Source of the DNA: Oscillospiraceae bacterium
GTDB lineage: Bacteria > Bacillota > Clostridia > Oscillospirales > Oscillospiraceae
Direction of reading: 5' to 3'
Assembly: GCA_009781515.1 (NCBI GenBank)
Contig: WQXY01000001.1
Span: forward strand, 62,001-126,000
Length of the DNA stretch: 64,000 bases
In this document: piece by piece, positions 1 through 8,351 of the stretch
Layout of the letters: every line of letters begins with the position of its first letter
Position numbering within the stretch: position 1 is the first letter of the stretch
Notes under the pieces: generated by a model
The model's database searches: none
Seen by the model: the letters and a program-made list of their open reading frames with translations, nothing else
Told to the model about the DNA's origin: nothing
Translations under genes and position numbers: made by a program

Positions 1-130
1 AGTGTTGGTACTGACCGAAGTAGTTGGCGGAATAAAAGTGACCGCTGTAGGAAATGGATCAGCCCATATAATTCTTAGAGCCGGTGATATGGAAGACAGA
101 TGTGTAGTCCATGTAAGTGGCATCAGCTAA
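1..130 (+). CDS. C-terminal end of an Ig-like (Big_2-type) repeat protein, 5' truncated
   Basis: An open frame enters from the left edge (codons in phase with position 2) and stops at TAA 128-130, giving about 42 residues. The pattern, with GGIKVTAVGNGSAHI followed by VVHVSGIS, is the last beta-strands of a bacterial Ig-like domain (typically V.a...G.a.I.a...C.v.V). Such domains form the stalks of secreted or surface proteins, so this is probably the tail of an extracellular protein. Nothing more can be said because the rest lies outside the window. The stop overlaps the stop of convergent rsmI by a few bases. Confidence 0.6.
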   Translation, partial: VLVLTEVVGGIKVTAVGNGSAHIILRAGDMEDRCVVHVSGIS

Positions 131-990
131 GAGGATACAGAACTTACCACAGCCTTATATAGTTCATTTCGAGAGCAGCCTAAATCTAAGGCTGCTTTTT
201 TTACACCATCCCTCACAGACATTCCCTCTGCGACAAGCTCTTTTGCGAGCGAAACGGCTGCTTCAAGCGACTTGCGCTCCGCCCCGTTATCTGCCTCAAC
301 ACTTTCGCAAGCACCCTGCAAAACAATCACAAACTCACCGCGAGGTTTTTTTTCGGTGAAATGAGCTATCGCTTCGGAGAGTGTAAGCCGAAGTGTTTCT
401 TCATACATTTTTGTTATTTCACGCGAAATGGAAACATACCTGTCGCCAAATACGGCAAAAATATCCGTCAGAGTGCGAAGCAGCTTATGCGGAGCCTCAT
501 AAAAAACAATCGTCCGCCGCTCATGCTTTAATTCGCTAAGTGCCGAGAGGCGTTTCTTTTTATCGGCAGGCAAAAAGCCCTCAAAAATATAACGCCCCGC
601 AGGAAAGCCCGACAAGGCAAGAGCGCACACCACCGCGCAAGGCCCCGGAATTATATTCACAACAACCCCTGCAGCCGCACAAAGCTGCACCAAATCCGCA
701 CCCGGGTCACTGACTGCGGGCGTTCCTGCATCAGTCACGAGCGCGCAATCCTCACCGCCGAGAAGTCGGTCGAGTATTTTAGCACCCGCCTCTTGTTTAT
801 TATGTTCAAAATAACTGATAAGCGGCTTTTTGATACCAAGATGTGTCAGAAGCTTTCGCGTAACACGGGTATCTTCAGCCGCTATGAAGTGGACGTCACG
901 TAGAGTGCAAACAACCCTATCGGAAATATCCGAAAGATTTCCGATAGGAGTTGCTGTAAGATATAAATTACCGATTTGAGAGCCTCGCAT
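127..990 (-). CDS. rsmI: 16S rRNA (cytidine-1402-2'-O)-methyltransferase RsmI
   Basis: RsmI methylates the ribose of C1402 in the ribosomal decoding centre using S-adenosylmethionine. The 287-residue product begins at Met 990 (RGSQIGNLYLTATPIGNL, the typical RsmI N-terminus). The methyltransferase signatures AAEDTR, SYFEHN, VTDAGTPAVSDPG and IIPGP follow in the normal order, and the C-terminal helical segment GVKKAALDLGCSRNELYK is also typical. An upstream extension to 1110 is open but overlaps the ferredoxin gene in another frame, so it was rejected. No strong ribosome site precedes Met 990. The gene is 13 bases downstream of the ferredoxin stop and is probably co-transcribed with it. Confidence 0.92.
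   Translation of the reverse strand: MRGSQIGNLYLTATPIGNLSDISDRVVCTLRDVHFIAAEDTRVTRKLLTHLGIKKPLISYFEHNKQEAGAKILDRLLGGEDCALVTDAGTPAVSDPGADLVQLCAAAGVVVNIIPGPCAVVCALALSGFPAGRYIFEGFLPADKKKRLSALSELKHERRTIVFYEAPHKLLRTLTDIFAVFGDRYVSISREITKMYEETLRLTLSEAIAHFTEKKPRGEFVIVLQGACESVEADNGAERKSLEAAVSLAKELVAEGMSVRDGVKKAALDLGCSRNELYKAVVSSVSS
172..202 (+). terminator. Rho-independent terminator inside the 3' end of rsmI
   Basis: AGCAGCCT (174-181) pairs perfectly with AGGCTGCT (189-196) and is followed by a run of T to 202, an intrinsic terminator for the rightward gene ending at 130. It lies within the coding region of the convergent rsmI, whose conserved C-terminal Lys-Lys-Ala-Ala residues are encoded by the T-run and stem. 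Confidence 0.8.
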
Positions 991-1003
991 AACGAGACAC
1001 GCT

Positions 1004-1171
1004 TTATGCAGAGATTGCGTCAACAGGGCATACGCCGAGGCATGCGCCGCAGTCGATGCAGGTTTCGGCATCAATGTCAAATTGAGAAGCACCTTCCGAG
1101 ATTGAGCCAACGGGGCAGTCGCCTACGCAAGCACCGCAAGAAATACATTCGCTGCTGATTGTATGAGCCAT
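1004..1171 (-). CDS. 2[4Fe-4S] ferredoxin, 55 aa
   Basis: A short gene encodes 55 residues with two classical cluster motifs: CISCGACVGDCP near residues 9-20 and CIDCGACLGVCP near 38-49. Each is CxxCxxCxxxCP, so the protein should carry two low-potential [4Fe-4S] clusters and act as a soluble electron carrier, as in clostridial ferredoxins. GGAGG sits eight bases before ATG 1171. A promoter (1209-1236) stands immediately upstream and rsmI follows closely downstream. Physiological partners cannot be read from the sequence; the flavin and Mo-Fe-S enzymes elsewhere in the window are possible users. Confidence 0.92.
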   Translation of the reverse strand: MAHTISSECISCGACVGDCPVGSISEGASQFDIDAETCIDCGACLGVCPVDAISA

Positions 1172-1208
1172 GATTTATACCTCCAAAGTTTGTTTTAATT
1201 CAAAAATA

Positions 1209-1236
1209 ATTTTACCATGAAAAATAAAAATTGCAA
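1209..1236 (-). promoter_or_regulatory. Promoter of ferredoxin-rsmI
   Basis: Reading leftward, TTGCAA (1231-1236) is separated by 16 bases from TAAAAT (1209-1214), and TGG precedes the -10, giving an extended -10. It lies about 38 bases upstream of the ferredoxin ATG. Confidence 0.65.
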
Positions 1237-1246
1237 CAGGAAAATA

Positions 1247-2419
1247 TTAATGATGAAACAATCTCATGCCTGTAAATGCCATTACCATGTCGTATTTATC
1301 GCAGGTTTCAATGACATTATCATCTCTGATTGAACCGCCGGGCTGAGCAACATATTTTACGCCGGAACGCTTGGCACGCTCAATATTATCACCAAACGGG
1401 AAAAACGCATCACTGCCGAGAGCAACATCTTTTGCATGAGATAACCACTCCTTGCGGTCTTCTCGTGTTAGCTCACGCGGCTTTTCGGTAAAAATCGTCT
1501 GCCAAACACCCTCACGCAGCACATCATCACAGTCGTCGGAAATATACAGCTCAATTGTATTATCGCGTACAGGTCTTTGTATATCTTTTATAAAAGGCAG
1601 CCCTAACACATCGGGGTGCTGACGTAAAAACCAGTTATCAGCCTTGCTGCCTGCAAGTCTTGTACAATGAATACGGCTTTGCTGTCCCGCACCGATGCCG
1701 ATAGCTTGCCCGCCGTAGACATAACAAACGGAATTTGACTGTGTATATTTAAGCGTAATAAGAGCAATAAGCAAATCACGCTTATTTGCATCGGGAAGAT
1801 TTTTATTTTTTGTCACAATATTAGAAAGGAAATTATCGTCAATTTTCAGCTCGTTTCGCCCCTGCTCAAAAGTGACGCCGTAAACATCTTTAAGCTCGGC
1901 ACTTTTCGGCACATAGTTCGGGTCCATTTGCACGACGCTGTACCCGCCCTTACGTTTTTCACCGAGTATTTTGAGTGCGGCTTTGGTATAACCGGGAGCA
2001 ATAATGCCGTCGGACACCTCCGGAGCGAGAACAGCAGCGGTTTCTTCATCACAGATATCGGAAAGAGCAACCCAGTCGCCATACGAGCAAACCCGGTCAG
2101 CACCGCGTGCTCTGACATATGCCGTTGCAAGAGGAGATAGCGGCAGACCCGCAGCAAAAAACATTTGCTCCTCAATTTCGCTCAGCGGCAGACCGACAGC
2201 GGCACCCGCAGGTGAAACATGCTTAAATGACGTAGCGGCGGGAAGCCCCGTCGCCTCATGCAGCTCACGCACGAGCTGATAGCCGTTGAGAGCATCAAGA
2301 AGATTTATAAACCCCGGCTTGCCGTTTAAGACCTTAATAGGAAGCTTGCCCTTTTTCATAAATACTCTTGCAGGCTTTTGATTTGGATTACAACCGTACT
2401 TTAACTCAATTTCTTTCAT
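1247..2419 (-). CDS. purH: AICAR formyltransferase, single-domain PurH
   Basis: The product (390 residues) corresponds to the formyltransferase half of bifunctional PurH. It transfers the formyl group of 10-formyl-THF to AICAR to give FAICAR, the penultimate step of IMP synthesis. The catalytic Lys-His pair is visible in SFKHVSPAGAA near residue 66. YTQSNSVCY, GIGAGQQSRI, SDAFFPF and QPGGSIRDD are family signatures. The N-terminal IMP cyclohydrolase domain of ordinary PurH (about 200 residues) is absent. That missing activity is supplied by the separate cyclohydrolase gene just upstream in the same operon, 19 bases away. AAAGGA precedes the start. Confidence 0.93.
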   Translation of the reverse strand: MKEIELKYGCNPNQKPARVFMKKGKLPIKVLNGKPGFINLLDALNGYQLVRELHEATGLPAATSFKHVSPAGAAVGLPLSEIEEQMFFAAGLPLSPLATAYVRARGADRVCSYGDWVALSDICDEETAAVLAPEVSDGIIAPGYTKAALKILGEKRKGGYSVVQMDPNYVPKSAELKDVYGVTFEQGRNELKIDDNFLSNIVTKNKNLPDANKRDLLIALITLKYTQSNSVCYVYGGQAIGIGAGQQSRIHCTRLAGSKADNWFLRQHPDVLGLPFIKDIQRPVRDNTIELYISDDCDDVLREGVWQTIFTEKPRELTREDRKEWLSHAKDVALGSDAFFPFGDNIERAKRSGVKYVAQPGGSIRDDNVIETCDKYDMVMAFTGMRLFHH

Positions 2420-2438
2420 TGTATAAGTCCTTTCAAAG

Positions 2439-3143
2439 CTACTTATGCTTGTTAATTACTATTTCTTTGGTTTCGCCTGTTTTGATATTTCGCTTCGCGG
2501 CATAGAGCGAAACCTTGTTGTCTTCGTTTAGAGCATTCCAAATGCTGTTTGCATACGCTTCAAAATCATTTGTGCAGTTAATGTCAATCGCAATAGGCTC
2601 GCCGACAAACGACGGCAAAGGGTCGCCGTCAGACTGATATGTTGAAACAAAATGACCGAGAGAGGGTGTCAGATTTTCGTATTCATAGAAGCAACGTTGT
2701 GAAAGCTGACTGCCGTCAATGGTTTTGAGCACAGAAATTGCATAAGAATTGCCCGAGCGTAAAATACCGGAAATACGCGGCGTGAAGTTCGGAGCATCAG
2801 GCTCAAACTGACGTGTTTGAAGCGCCTTATAATAACTTTCTTTTTTCATCTGAAAGTCTAAAATCGTATCGGTCTGGTCGCCGTTTGTGACGATGATAAC
2901 GCCGTCGTGAGCGCGGACAGGGTGGTAGATAATAAGAGTCGGGTCGGTCATTTTAGACTCGTCAAAAGCCATTGTGCGGATACCGTCGTCGGTTTTTACA
3001 AAAATGCGGTTGCGGCTGTTCTCACTGCGCCCCATGATAAAGTACAAAATAATCGAGCTAAGCCCGTCCTCGCTGCACCCAATCATAAGTCCGCGCCCGG
3101 GATACGGATTTTCTTTCAGCAAATTGATGATATCTTTTTTCAT
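2439..3143 (-). CDS. purO: IMP cyclohydrolase, PurO-like
   Basis: A 234-residue protein of the archaeal-type IMP cyclohydrolase family. It closes FAICAR to IMP, the last step of purine synthesis. Supporting motifs are NPYPGRGLMIG near the N-terminus, FIMGRSENSRNR around residue 40 and ITNGDQTD-like VTNGDQTD near 85. It lies directly upstream of a formyltransferase that lacks its own cyclohydrolase domain, which strongly supports the assignment. The start overlaps the tsaB stop by four bases (ATGA-type), so translation is probably coupled. AAGGAG precedes ATG 3143. Confidence 0.88.
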   Translation of the reverse strand: MKKDIINLLKENPYPGRGLMIGCSEDGLSSIILYFIMGRSENSRNRIFVKTDDGIRTMAFDESKMTDPTLIIYHPVRAHDGVIIVTNGDQTDTILDFQMKKESYYKALQTRQFEPDAPNFTPRISGILRSGNSYAISVLKTIDGSQLSQRCFYEYENLTPSLGHFVSTYQSDGDPLPSFVGEPIAIDINCTNDFEAYANSIWNALNEDNKVSLYAAKRNIKTGETKEIVINKHK

Positions 3144-3814
3144 AAAATACTCCTTTCACGTTCTGCTTGGCTTGGACGAAGATAAAAAGGCTCAAGCTGT
3201 GCTGCGGTTACAGGCTCGGCTTTTAAGGCGGCGAGAGCAACACCATATGCAGTTTGATATTTAGTAAGAGAGCAGGGTGTCAGGATATTGATATCCTGTT
3301 TTTTTGCGAGCAGCAAATCCGTGCCGTCACCGACCGGCCTGCATGGCTTGTCATAACCTTTAAGCTCCGCGACTAAATCATCAAGAGAAATAGCACGGTC
3401 TTCGCACAGTCTTATAAGCGAATTGTTTTTCCACTCAAAAAGAGCGTTATATACCTGAGCGCGGCGGGCATCCATGACGGGGCAGATGATTACATCATGT
3501 GCTATACTTTGGTATGCCATGGCTTCAAGAGTTGAAACGCCGCATATCGGGATATCCGCACCAAGTGCAAGACCCTTTGCCGCAGAAACTCCTATACGAA
3601 CTCCGGTGAATGACCCGGGACCGCTTGCTACTGCGATAAGGTCTAAGTCGCTTGCTTTTAAGTCGAGATTTGACAAAAGCGAGCTTGTCATTGCCATAAG
3701 GGTGCGGCTGTGGGAAAAGCCGTTGTTTTGAAAATACTGACCGAGTAGTTTATCATCGCAGTACACAGCGACAGACGCAGGTTTTGCAGAGGACTCAAAA
3801 GCCAAAATTAGCAT
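3140..3814 (-). CDS. tsaB: tRNA threonylcarbamoyladenosine synthesis protein TsaB
   Basis: TsaB is the ASKHA-fold partner of TsaD in making t6A37 of ANN-decoding tRNAs. The 224-residue protein opens with LILAFESSAKPASVAV, and ASGPGSFTGVRIGVSAAKGLA near residue 65 is diagnostic for the family. It lacks the TsaD metal-binding histidines, as expected. GGAGGT lies eight bases before ATG 3814, and this ATG shares one base with the TAA of tsaE. The pair therefore forms a tightly coupled t6A module. tsaD is not in the window. Confidence 0.93.
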   Translation of the reverse strand: MLILAFESSAKPASVAVYCDDKLLGQYFQNNGFSHSRTLMAMTSSLLSNLDLKASDLDLIAVASGPGSFTGVRIGVSAAKGLALGADIPICGVSTLEAMAYQSIAHDVIICPVMDARRAQVYNALFEWKNNSLIRLCEDRAISLDDLVAELKGYDKPCRPVGDGTDLLLAKKQDINILTPCSLTKYQTAYGVALAALKAEPVTAAQLEPFYLRPSQAERERSIL

Positions 3815-4239
3815 TAAATGTCACCTCCTGCTGCTGTAATGCCGATTTGGCGCTCGTTGTCGCCGAGAATGTTAAAGCGCACGGTGATTGTATCGGGCGG
3901 AAAAGCCCCCGGAACCTTTTCGCTCCATTCCACGACACATACGCCGCCACGGTCATGGTAATCATCCCAGCCGATATCAAAGAGTTCATCTTCTTTTTCA
4001 AGGCGATACATGTCAAAATGAAAGAGCGCAGTGTCTCCGAGGTATTCATTTACAATAGTAAAGGTAGGGCTTGATACGCTCATATTTATACCAAGACCCT
4101 GTGCAAGACCTCTTGTAAATGCGGTCTTTCCTGCTCCAAGCTCGCCGTAAAGCGCAACAACAGCCCCGGGCTTTAGCGTTTTGCCGAGTTTTTCGCCCTC
4201 ACGGACAGTTTCAAGTTCACTCTTAGTTATTATAGTCAT
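3814..4239 (-). CDS. tsaE: tRNA threonylcarbamoyladenosine synthesis ATPase TsaE
   Basis: TsaE is the P-loop ATPase of the TsaBDE complex. The Walker A motif GELGAGKTAF is near residue 32 and SSPTFTIVNEY, typical of the family, near 55. HFDMYRLE and VVEWSEK complete the signature. The 141-residue product is read from ATG 4239. A longer frame to 4281 is open but would run through the promoter. No Shine-Dalgarno sequence precedes ATG 4239, and an extended -10 (TGATATACT) ends only seven bases before it, so the message may be leaderless. First gene of the tsaE-tsaB-purO-purH operon. Confidence 0.92.
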   Translation of the reverse strand: MTIITKSELETVREGEKLGKTLKPGAVVALYGELGAGKTAFTRGLAQGLGINMSVSSPTFTIVNEYLGDTALFHFDMYRLEKEDELFDIGWDDYHDRGGVCVVEWSEKVPGAFPPDTITVRFNILGDNERQIGITAAGGDI

Positions 4240-4246
4240 GGGCAAG

Positions 4247-4275
4247 AGTATATCATGGACACTTCGGCAGTAAAA
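4247..4275 (-). promoter_or_regulatory. Extended -10 promoter of the tsaE operon
   Basis: Leftward TGA-TATACT has its -10 hexamer at 4247-4252, with a poor TTTTAC at 4270-4275 (17-base spacing). Only seven bases separate the -10 from ATG 4239, which places the expected transcription start at or next to the start codon. Confidence 0.5.
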
Positions 4276-4283
4276 GAGCAAAT

Positions 4284-4312
4284 TTGCAAAAATCGGTAAA
4301 AAGTGGTATTAT
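4284..4312 (+). promoter_or_regulatory. Promoter of the rodA-like gene
   Basis: TTGCAA (4284-4289), a 17-base spacer, then TATTAT (4307-4312) preceded by TGG (extended -10). ATG 4320 begins seven bases after the -10, the same geometry as the divergent tsaE promoter. Confidence 0.6.
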
Positions 4313-4319
4313 CCCAATT

Positions 4320-5483
4320 ATGGCAACAGTAATTTCTTTTGTAAAAATAGCTGCAAAAACAGTTTTCAGATTTTTTCAAAGTGCAGATTTATTTCTGTTT
4401 ATTTTGTGTCTGCTCAGTTCAATATACGGCATTATTCTCATTTCAAGTGCAACAAACAGTATAGCTGAGAGCGGACATATTACTCAGCAGCTTAGTGCAC
4501 TTGTTATAGGTATTGCCGTTTTTGTTTTATTTTCTTACATTGACATTGATATAATTGCAGATAAGTCATTGCCGCTCTACATATTCAGTATGCTTTTTAT
4601 TTTTTCGCTGCGATTTTGGGGACAGGGTGAAGAAGACTGGGGAAACAGGGCATGGATCCGCTTTTTAGGGTTTGGTGTTCAGCCTGCCGAGGTCGTAAAA
4701 GTTACATATGCAATTATCTTGGCAAAAATGCTTGTTGTTTTTAAGGAACGTAAAACACTCAATTCTATTATATCGCTCGCTCAAGTGCTCTTTGTATTCG
4801 GCTCTATTTTTGGCATTATCATATGGGTATCAGACGACTTGGGCTCTGCATTAATATTTGTGTTTATGCTTATTGTTACACTCTTTGTTGCCGGCTTAAA
4901 GCTGCGGTGGTTTATTATCGGCGGTGCAACAATGGCGGCAGTATCGCCGTTTTTATGGAACATGATGCAGCCCTATCAGCAGCGTCGCATAGCTGCGGTC
5001 TTTTTCCCCGATGAGTACGACCCGGACAGGCAGGGTGTTTTGTGGCAGGCAAACCAAAGTGTCAGAGCTATAACCGGAGGAGGTTTTCCGGGGCAGGGGC
5101 TTGGTAACGGCAGGCTCACGCAGGCAGGCATTATTCCCGAGCAGCATACGGACTTTATTTTTTCGGTGGCAGGTGAAGAGCTTGGTTTTATGGGTGCGCT
5201 GCTTGTTATTGCGCTGCTTGTAACAATTATCGCCAGATGCTTTTATGTCGGGATTAGGTCAAACAACACACTCGGTCTTCTTGTTTGTACGGGGCTTGCG
5301 GCAAAATTTATTGCACAGACTGTTGAAAATATCGGAATGTGCCTCGGGCTTTTGCCTGTTATCGGCATAACGCTTCCGTTTTTCAGCTATGGCGGTTCTT
5401 CACTTGTTACATGCTTTGCAGCAATGGGAATTGTTTCCGGGGTCAAAATGCGTCCCAAACCAATAAGATTTAGAAATTTGTAG
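4320..5483 (+). CDS. rodA: SEDS-family peptidoglycan glycosyltransferase, RodA type
   Basis: A polytopic membrane protein of 387 residues with about ten hydrophobic segments. SEDS proteins polymerise lipid II into glycan strands together with a class B penicillin-binding protein, RodA in elongation or FtsW in division. Signatures are LLSSIYGIILISSAT in the first segment, WIRFLGFGVQPAEVVK, SDDLGSALIF, QGLGNGRLTQAGIIPEQHTDFIF and GITLPFFSYGGSSL near the C-terminus. The lone position outside a dcw cluster suggests RodA over FtsW, but this is not decisive. ATG 4320 has no ribosome site and is seven bases from a -10 element, so leaderless translation is plausible. Confidence 0.88.
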   Translation: MATVISFVKIAAKTVFRFFQSADLFLFILCLLSSIYGIILISSATNSIAESGHITQQLSALVIGIAVFVLFSYIDIDIIADKSLPLYIFSMLFIFSLRFWGQGEEDWGNRAWIRFLGFGVQPAEVVKVTYAIILAKMLVVFKERKTLNSIISLAQVLFVFGSIFGIIIWVSDDLGSALIFVFMLIVTLFVAGLKLRWFIIGGATMAAVSPFLWNMMQPYQQRRIAAVFFPDEYDPDRQGVLWQANQSVRAITGGGFPGQGLGNGRLTQAGIIPEQHTDFIFSVAGEELGFMGALLVIALLVTIIARCFYVGIRSNNTLGLLVCTGLAAKFIAQTVENIGMCLGLLPVIGITLPFFSYGGSSLVTCFAAMGIVSGVKMRPKPIRFRNL

Positions 5484-5554
5484 AATAAAAAAGGGTTTTT
5501 ACTTCACAGTTCGTATAATATATATTGCGACTAAAAATAAGAGGACAAAAAGCT

Positions 5555-6565
5555 ATGAACCCAAGACAACTACAAGAAGCTCTTGAAAAAGAGACGCTCT
5601 CACCGCAGGCGTCTTGCTCGGCCTGCTCAAAAGGGCGTGAGCGGGAAGAGGCGCAGTGCGATATAAGAACATGCTATCAGCGTGATATTGACAGAATAAT
5701 TCACAGTAAAACCTTTCGCAGATTAAAGCACAAAACGCAGGTATTTTTAAGCCCCGAGGGCGACCACTACAGAACGAGGCTCACACATACGCTTGAAGTG
5801 GTCAGAATAAGCAGGACTATTGCAAGAGGGCTAAGGCTCAATGAAGACCTTGCCGAAGCGATTGCATTCGGACATGACTTGGGGCATACGCCGTTTGGTC
5901 ATGCGGGTGAGCGTGCGCTGAGTGAAATTTTGGAAAATGAAGGCGGCTTTGAGCATAATGAGCAGAGCCTAAGGATTGTCGAAGTTCTTGAGCAGGGCGG
6001 CAAGGGGCTTAACCTCACATTTGAAGTCAGAAACGGAATTGCCTGCCACACAGGGAAAAATCAGCCCGAAACACCGGAGGGCAAGGTTGTCAGAACTGCC
6101 GACAGAATAGCATACATAAACCACGATATTGACGATGCACTGAGGGCGGGCGTGCTTATAAACTGTGATATACCTAAAAAATTTGTAGAGGCACTCGGAA
6201 CAAAGCATGGAGAGCGCATTAATACACTCGTGCTTGATATGATAGAGGAAAGCAAAAAAACAGGGGAGATATCACTCAGCCCGGGGATATCGTCAATCTT
6301 TGACGAGTTTAGAAGCTTTATGTATGAGAGAGTGTATCACAACATGAGGGCAAAAAGTGAAGAGAGCAAGGTCTTTGGCATCATAAACGGGATATTTGAG
6401 CATTACGAAAACAAACCGGAAGAGATGCCCGAGGAGTACCGAGGAATAATCGAAAAAGACGGATTACGGCGTGCGGTCAGTGATTTCGTATCGGGCATGA
6501 CCGATAAGTATGCTGTTCATGTTTATGAAAAACTGTTTATACCGGTAGCTTGGCAGGTGAGGTGA
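5555..6565 (+). CDS. dgt: Deoxyguanosinetriphosphate triphosphohydrolase-like HD protein
   Basis: A 336-residue HD-domain dNTPase, which cleaves dNTPs to deoxynucleosides and triphosphate. The metal site is visible in THTLEV (first His), then AFGHDLGHTPFGHAGE with the HD pair, and DRIAYINHDIDDA later. QRDIDRIIHSKTFRRLKHKTQVF is typical of the Firmicute class. ATG 5555 was chosen because GAGGA lies just upstream; the TTG at 5525 lacks such a site. A TATAAT at 5514-5519 may serve as the -10 of this operon. The stop is three bases before dnaG, the usual order in clostridia. Confidence 0.9.
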   Translation: MNPRQLQEALEKETLSPQASCSACSKGREREEAQCDIRTCYQRDIDRIIHSKTFRRLKHKTQVFLSPEGDHYRTRLTHTLEVVRISRTIARGLRLNEDLAEAIAFGHDLGHTPFGHAGERALSEILENEGGFEHNEQSLRIVEVLEQGGKGLNLTFEVRNGIACHTGKNQPETPEGKVVRTADRIAYINHDIDDALRAGVLINCDIPKKFVEALGTKHGERINTLVLDMIEESKKTGEISLSPGISSIFDEFRSFMYERVYHNMRAKSEESKVFGIINGIFEHYENKPEEMPEEYRGIIEKDGLRRAVSDFVSGMTDKYAVHVYEKLFIPVAWQVR

Positions 6566-6568
6566 TAA

Positions 6569-8329
6569 ATGGCGATACCTGAGAGTTTTATTGATGAGCT
6601 TGTGAGCAGAACCGACATAACGGAACTTGTCGGCGGTTATGTACGTCTTATAAAAAAGAGCGGCAGTAATATGTTCGGGCTTTGCCCGTTTCACAGTGAA
6701 AAAACGCCGTCATTTTCAGTAAATTCCGACATGCAGATGTATCACTGTTTCGGCTGCGGAAAAGGCGGAGGAGCAATCACCTTTATAAGAGAAGTGGAAA
6801 ACCTGCCGTTTCGTGATGCGGTTGAAGTGCTTGCAAGACGTGTTGGAATGACTGTGCCCGAGGAAAGCGGGCAAGTAGAGCTTACAAGCCGCCGCAAGAG
6901 AATACTGGAGCTAAATAAAGAAGCGGCAAAACATTTTCATCAGATGCTCTCATCGCCGCTCGGGCAGGCAGCCCGTGACTATTTGGCACAAAGGGGACTG
7001 TCAAAAGCGATTGTCACAAGATTTGGCATAGGAGCCGCACCCGATAACTGGAGCTTACTGCTCGAAGCAATGAACAAAAAAGGATATACAAAGCAGGAAC
7101 TTATTGATGCGGGGCTTTGCAGGCACGGGACAAAGGGCGACGGGGCATATGACTTTTTCAGAGACAGGCTTATGTTTCCGGTGATTGATGTGCGTGGCGA
7201 CGTGGTAGCTTTTTCAGGCAGAGCGCTTGCACCTGATGCAAAGAGCCATAAATACTTAAACTCACCCGATACCATAGCGTTTTCAAAGGGAAGAAACCTT
7301 TTCGGACTAAATTTCGCAAAAAAGACAAAATCGGGCAAACTGATTTTAGTTGAGGGAAATATTGATGTTGTCATGCTGCACCAAGCGGGTTTCGATAATG
7401 CGGTAGCACCTCTTGGCACAGCGTTTACACCGGAGCAGGCAAGACTGCTCTCAAACTACACAAAGCAGATTGTAATTGCTTTCGACTCCGATGAGTCCGG
7501 AAAAAGAGCCACCTTAAAAGCCCTGCCGCTCATTGAAGCAACAGGCACGGACACAAAGGTTATAGACTTAGGCGTAGCGGGCGACCCCGATGATTTCATA
7601 AAAAAACGGGGAGCAGACTCATTTAATTCGCTTCTCGAGCGCGGCGAAAATCATATAGAATACCGCCTGCAGACAATTCTCAGAAGCTTTGACATGCAAA
7701 CAGATGAGGGCAGACTTAAATATCTTGCAGCAGCAACAGATTATCTTACGGAAATTGACAGCAGACCCGAACGTGAGATATACTCTGCCAGAGTTGCCGA
7801 AACAGCCGCCGTTTCCGTGGAGTCCGTAAAAAATGAAATTAACAGAAAGCTTAAAATTAAACTAAGGCGCGGAAAAAAGGATTTTGAAAAAACGGTGACA
7901 CGTCCAAAGGTCAGCCTACAGCCTGCAAGCAGAGAGCTTCGATATGATAATGAAGCGTCAGCCGTTGCGGAAGAGGGTATTATCAGATGCCTGATGATTG
8001 ACCAGAGTTTAATAAAGATTGCAATGGAAAAAGGATTTTCCGCAGATGAATTTACATCACAGCTTCTTGCGAAAATATATGCGGCAATAGAACACCGACT
8101 GACCTCAGACAAAAAAGCGGACAGGGCACAAATAATGTCTACCTTGGAACCCGAAGAAGCGGCACACTTTACGCTGATATTGCAAAAGCCCGAGGCAATT
8201 TCGGACGGTGAAAAATCAATGAGCAGATATATAGAAAAAATAAGAACCGAAAAAATTAAAAGCGCAGCACCTGACGCTTCGATGCTGCTCGAGATTAAAA
8301 AGCTCAAAGAGCAGGAAATAAAAGATTAA
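6569..8329 (+). CDS. dnaG: DNA primase
   Basis: DnaG makes the RNA primers for replication. The order is an N-terminal CHC2 zinc finger (CPFHSEKTPSF...YHCFGCGKGG, residues about 38-65), the catalytic core, and the Toprim domain with LVEGNIDVVMLHQAGF and FDSDESGKRA (residues about 255-320). A shorter helicase-binding C-terminal region follows, for 586 residues in total, the usual length. AGGTGA precedes ATG 6569, and the gene follows the dgt stop at once. It is followed 22 bases later by rpoD. Confidence 0.96.
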   Translation: MAIPESFIDELVSRTDITELVGGYVRLIKKSGSNMFGLCPFHSEKTPSFSVNSDMQMYHCFGCGKGGGAITFIREVENLPFRDAVEVLARRVGMTVPEESGQVELTSRRKRILELNKEAAKHFHQMLSSPLGQAARDYLAQRGLSKAIVTRFGIGAAPDNWSLLLEAMNKKGYTKQELIDAGLCRHGTKGDGAYDFFRDRLMFPVIDVRGDVVAFSGRALAPDAKSHKYLNSPDTIAFSKGRNLFGLNFAKKTKSGKLILVEGNIDVVMLHQAGFDNAVAPLGTAFTPEQARLLSNYTKQIVIAFDSDESGKRATLKALPLIEATGTDTKVIDLGVAGDPDDFIKKRGADSFNSLLERGENHIEYRLQTILRSFDMQTDEGRLKYLAAATDYLTEIDSRPEREIYSARVAETAAVSVESVKNEINRKLKIKLRRGKKDFEKTVTRPKVSLQPASRELRYDNEASAVAEEGIIRCLMIDQSLIKIAMEKGFSADEFTSQLLAKIYAAIEHRLTSDKKADRAQIMSTLEPEEAAHFTLILQKPEAISDGEKSMSRYIEKIRTEKIKSAAPDASMLLEIKKLKEQEIKD

Positions 8330-8351
8330 CGTCTGAAAGGAATTAATATAA

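Noticed and set aside
127..1110. Longer rsmI start at 1110
   Set aside because: The extra 40 residues overlap the ferredoxin gene and do not resemble RsmI; the family N-terminus begins at 990.
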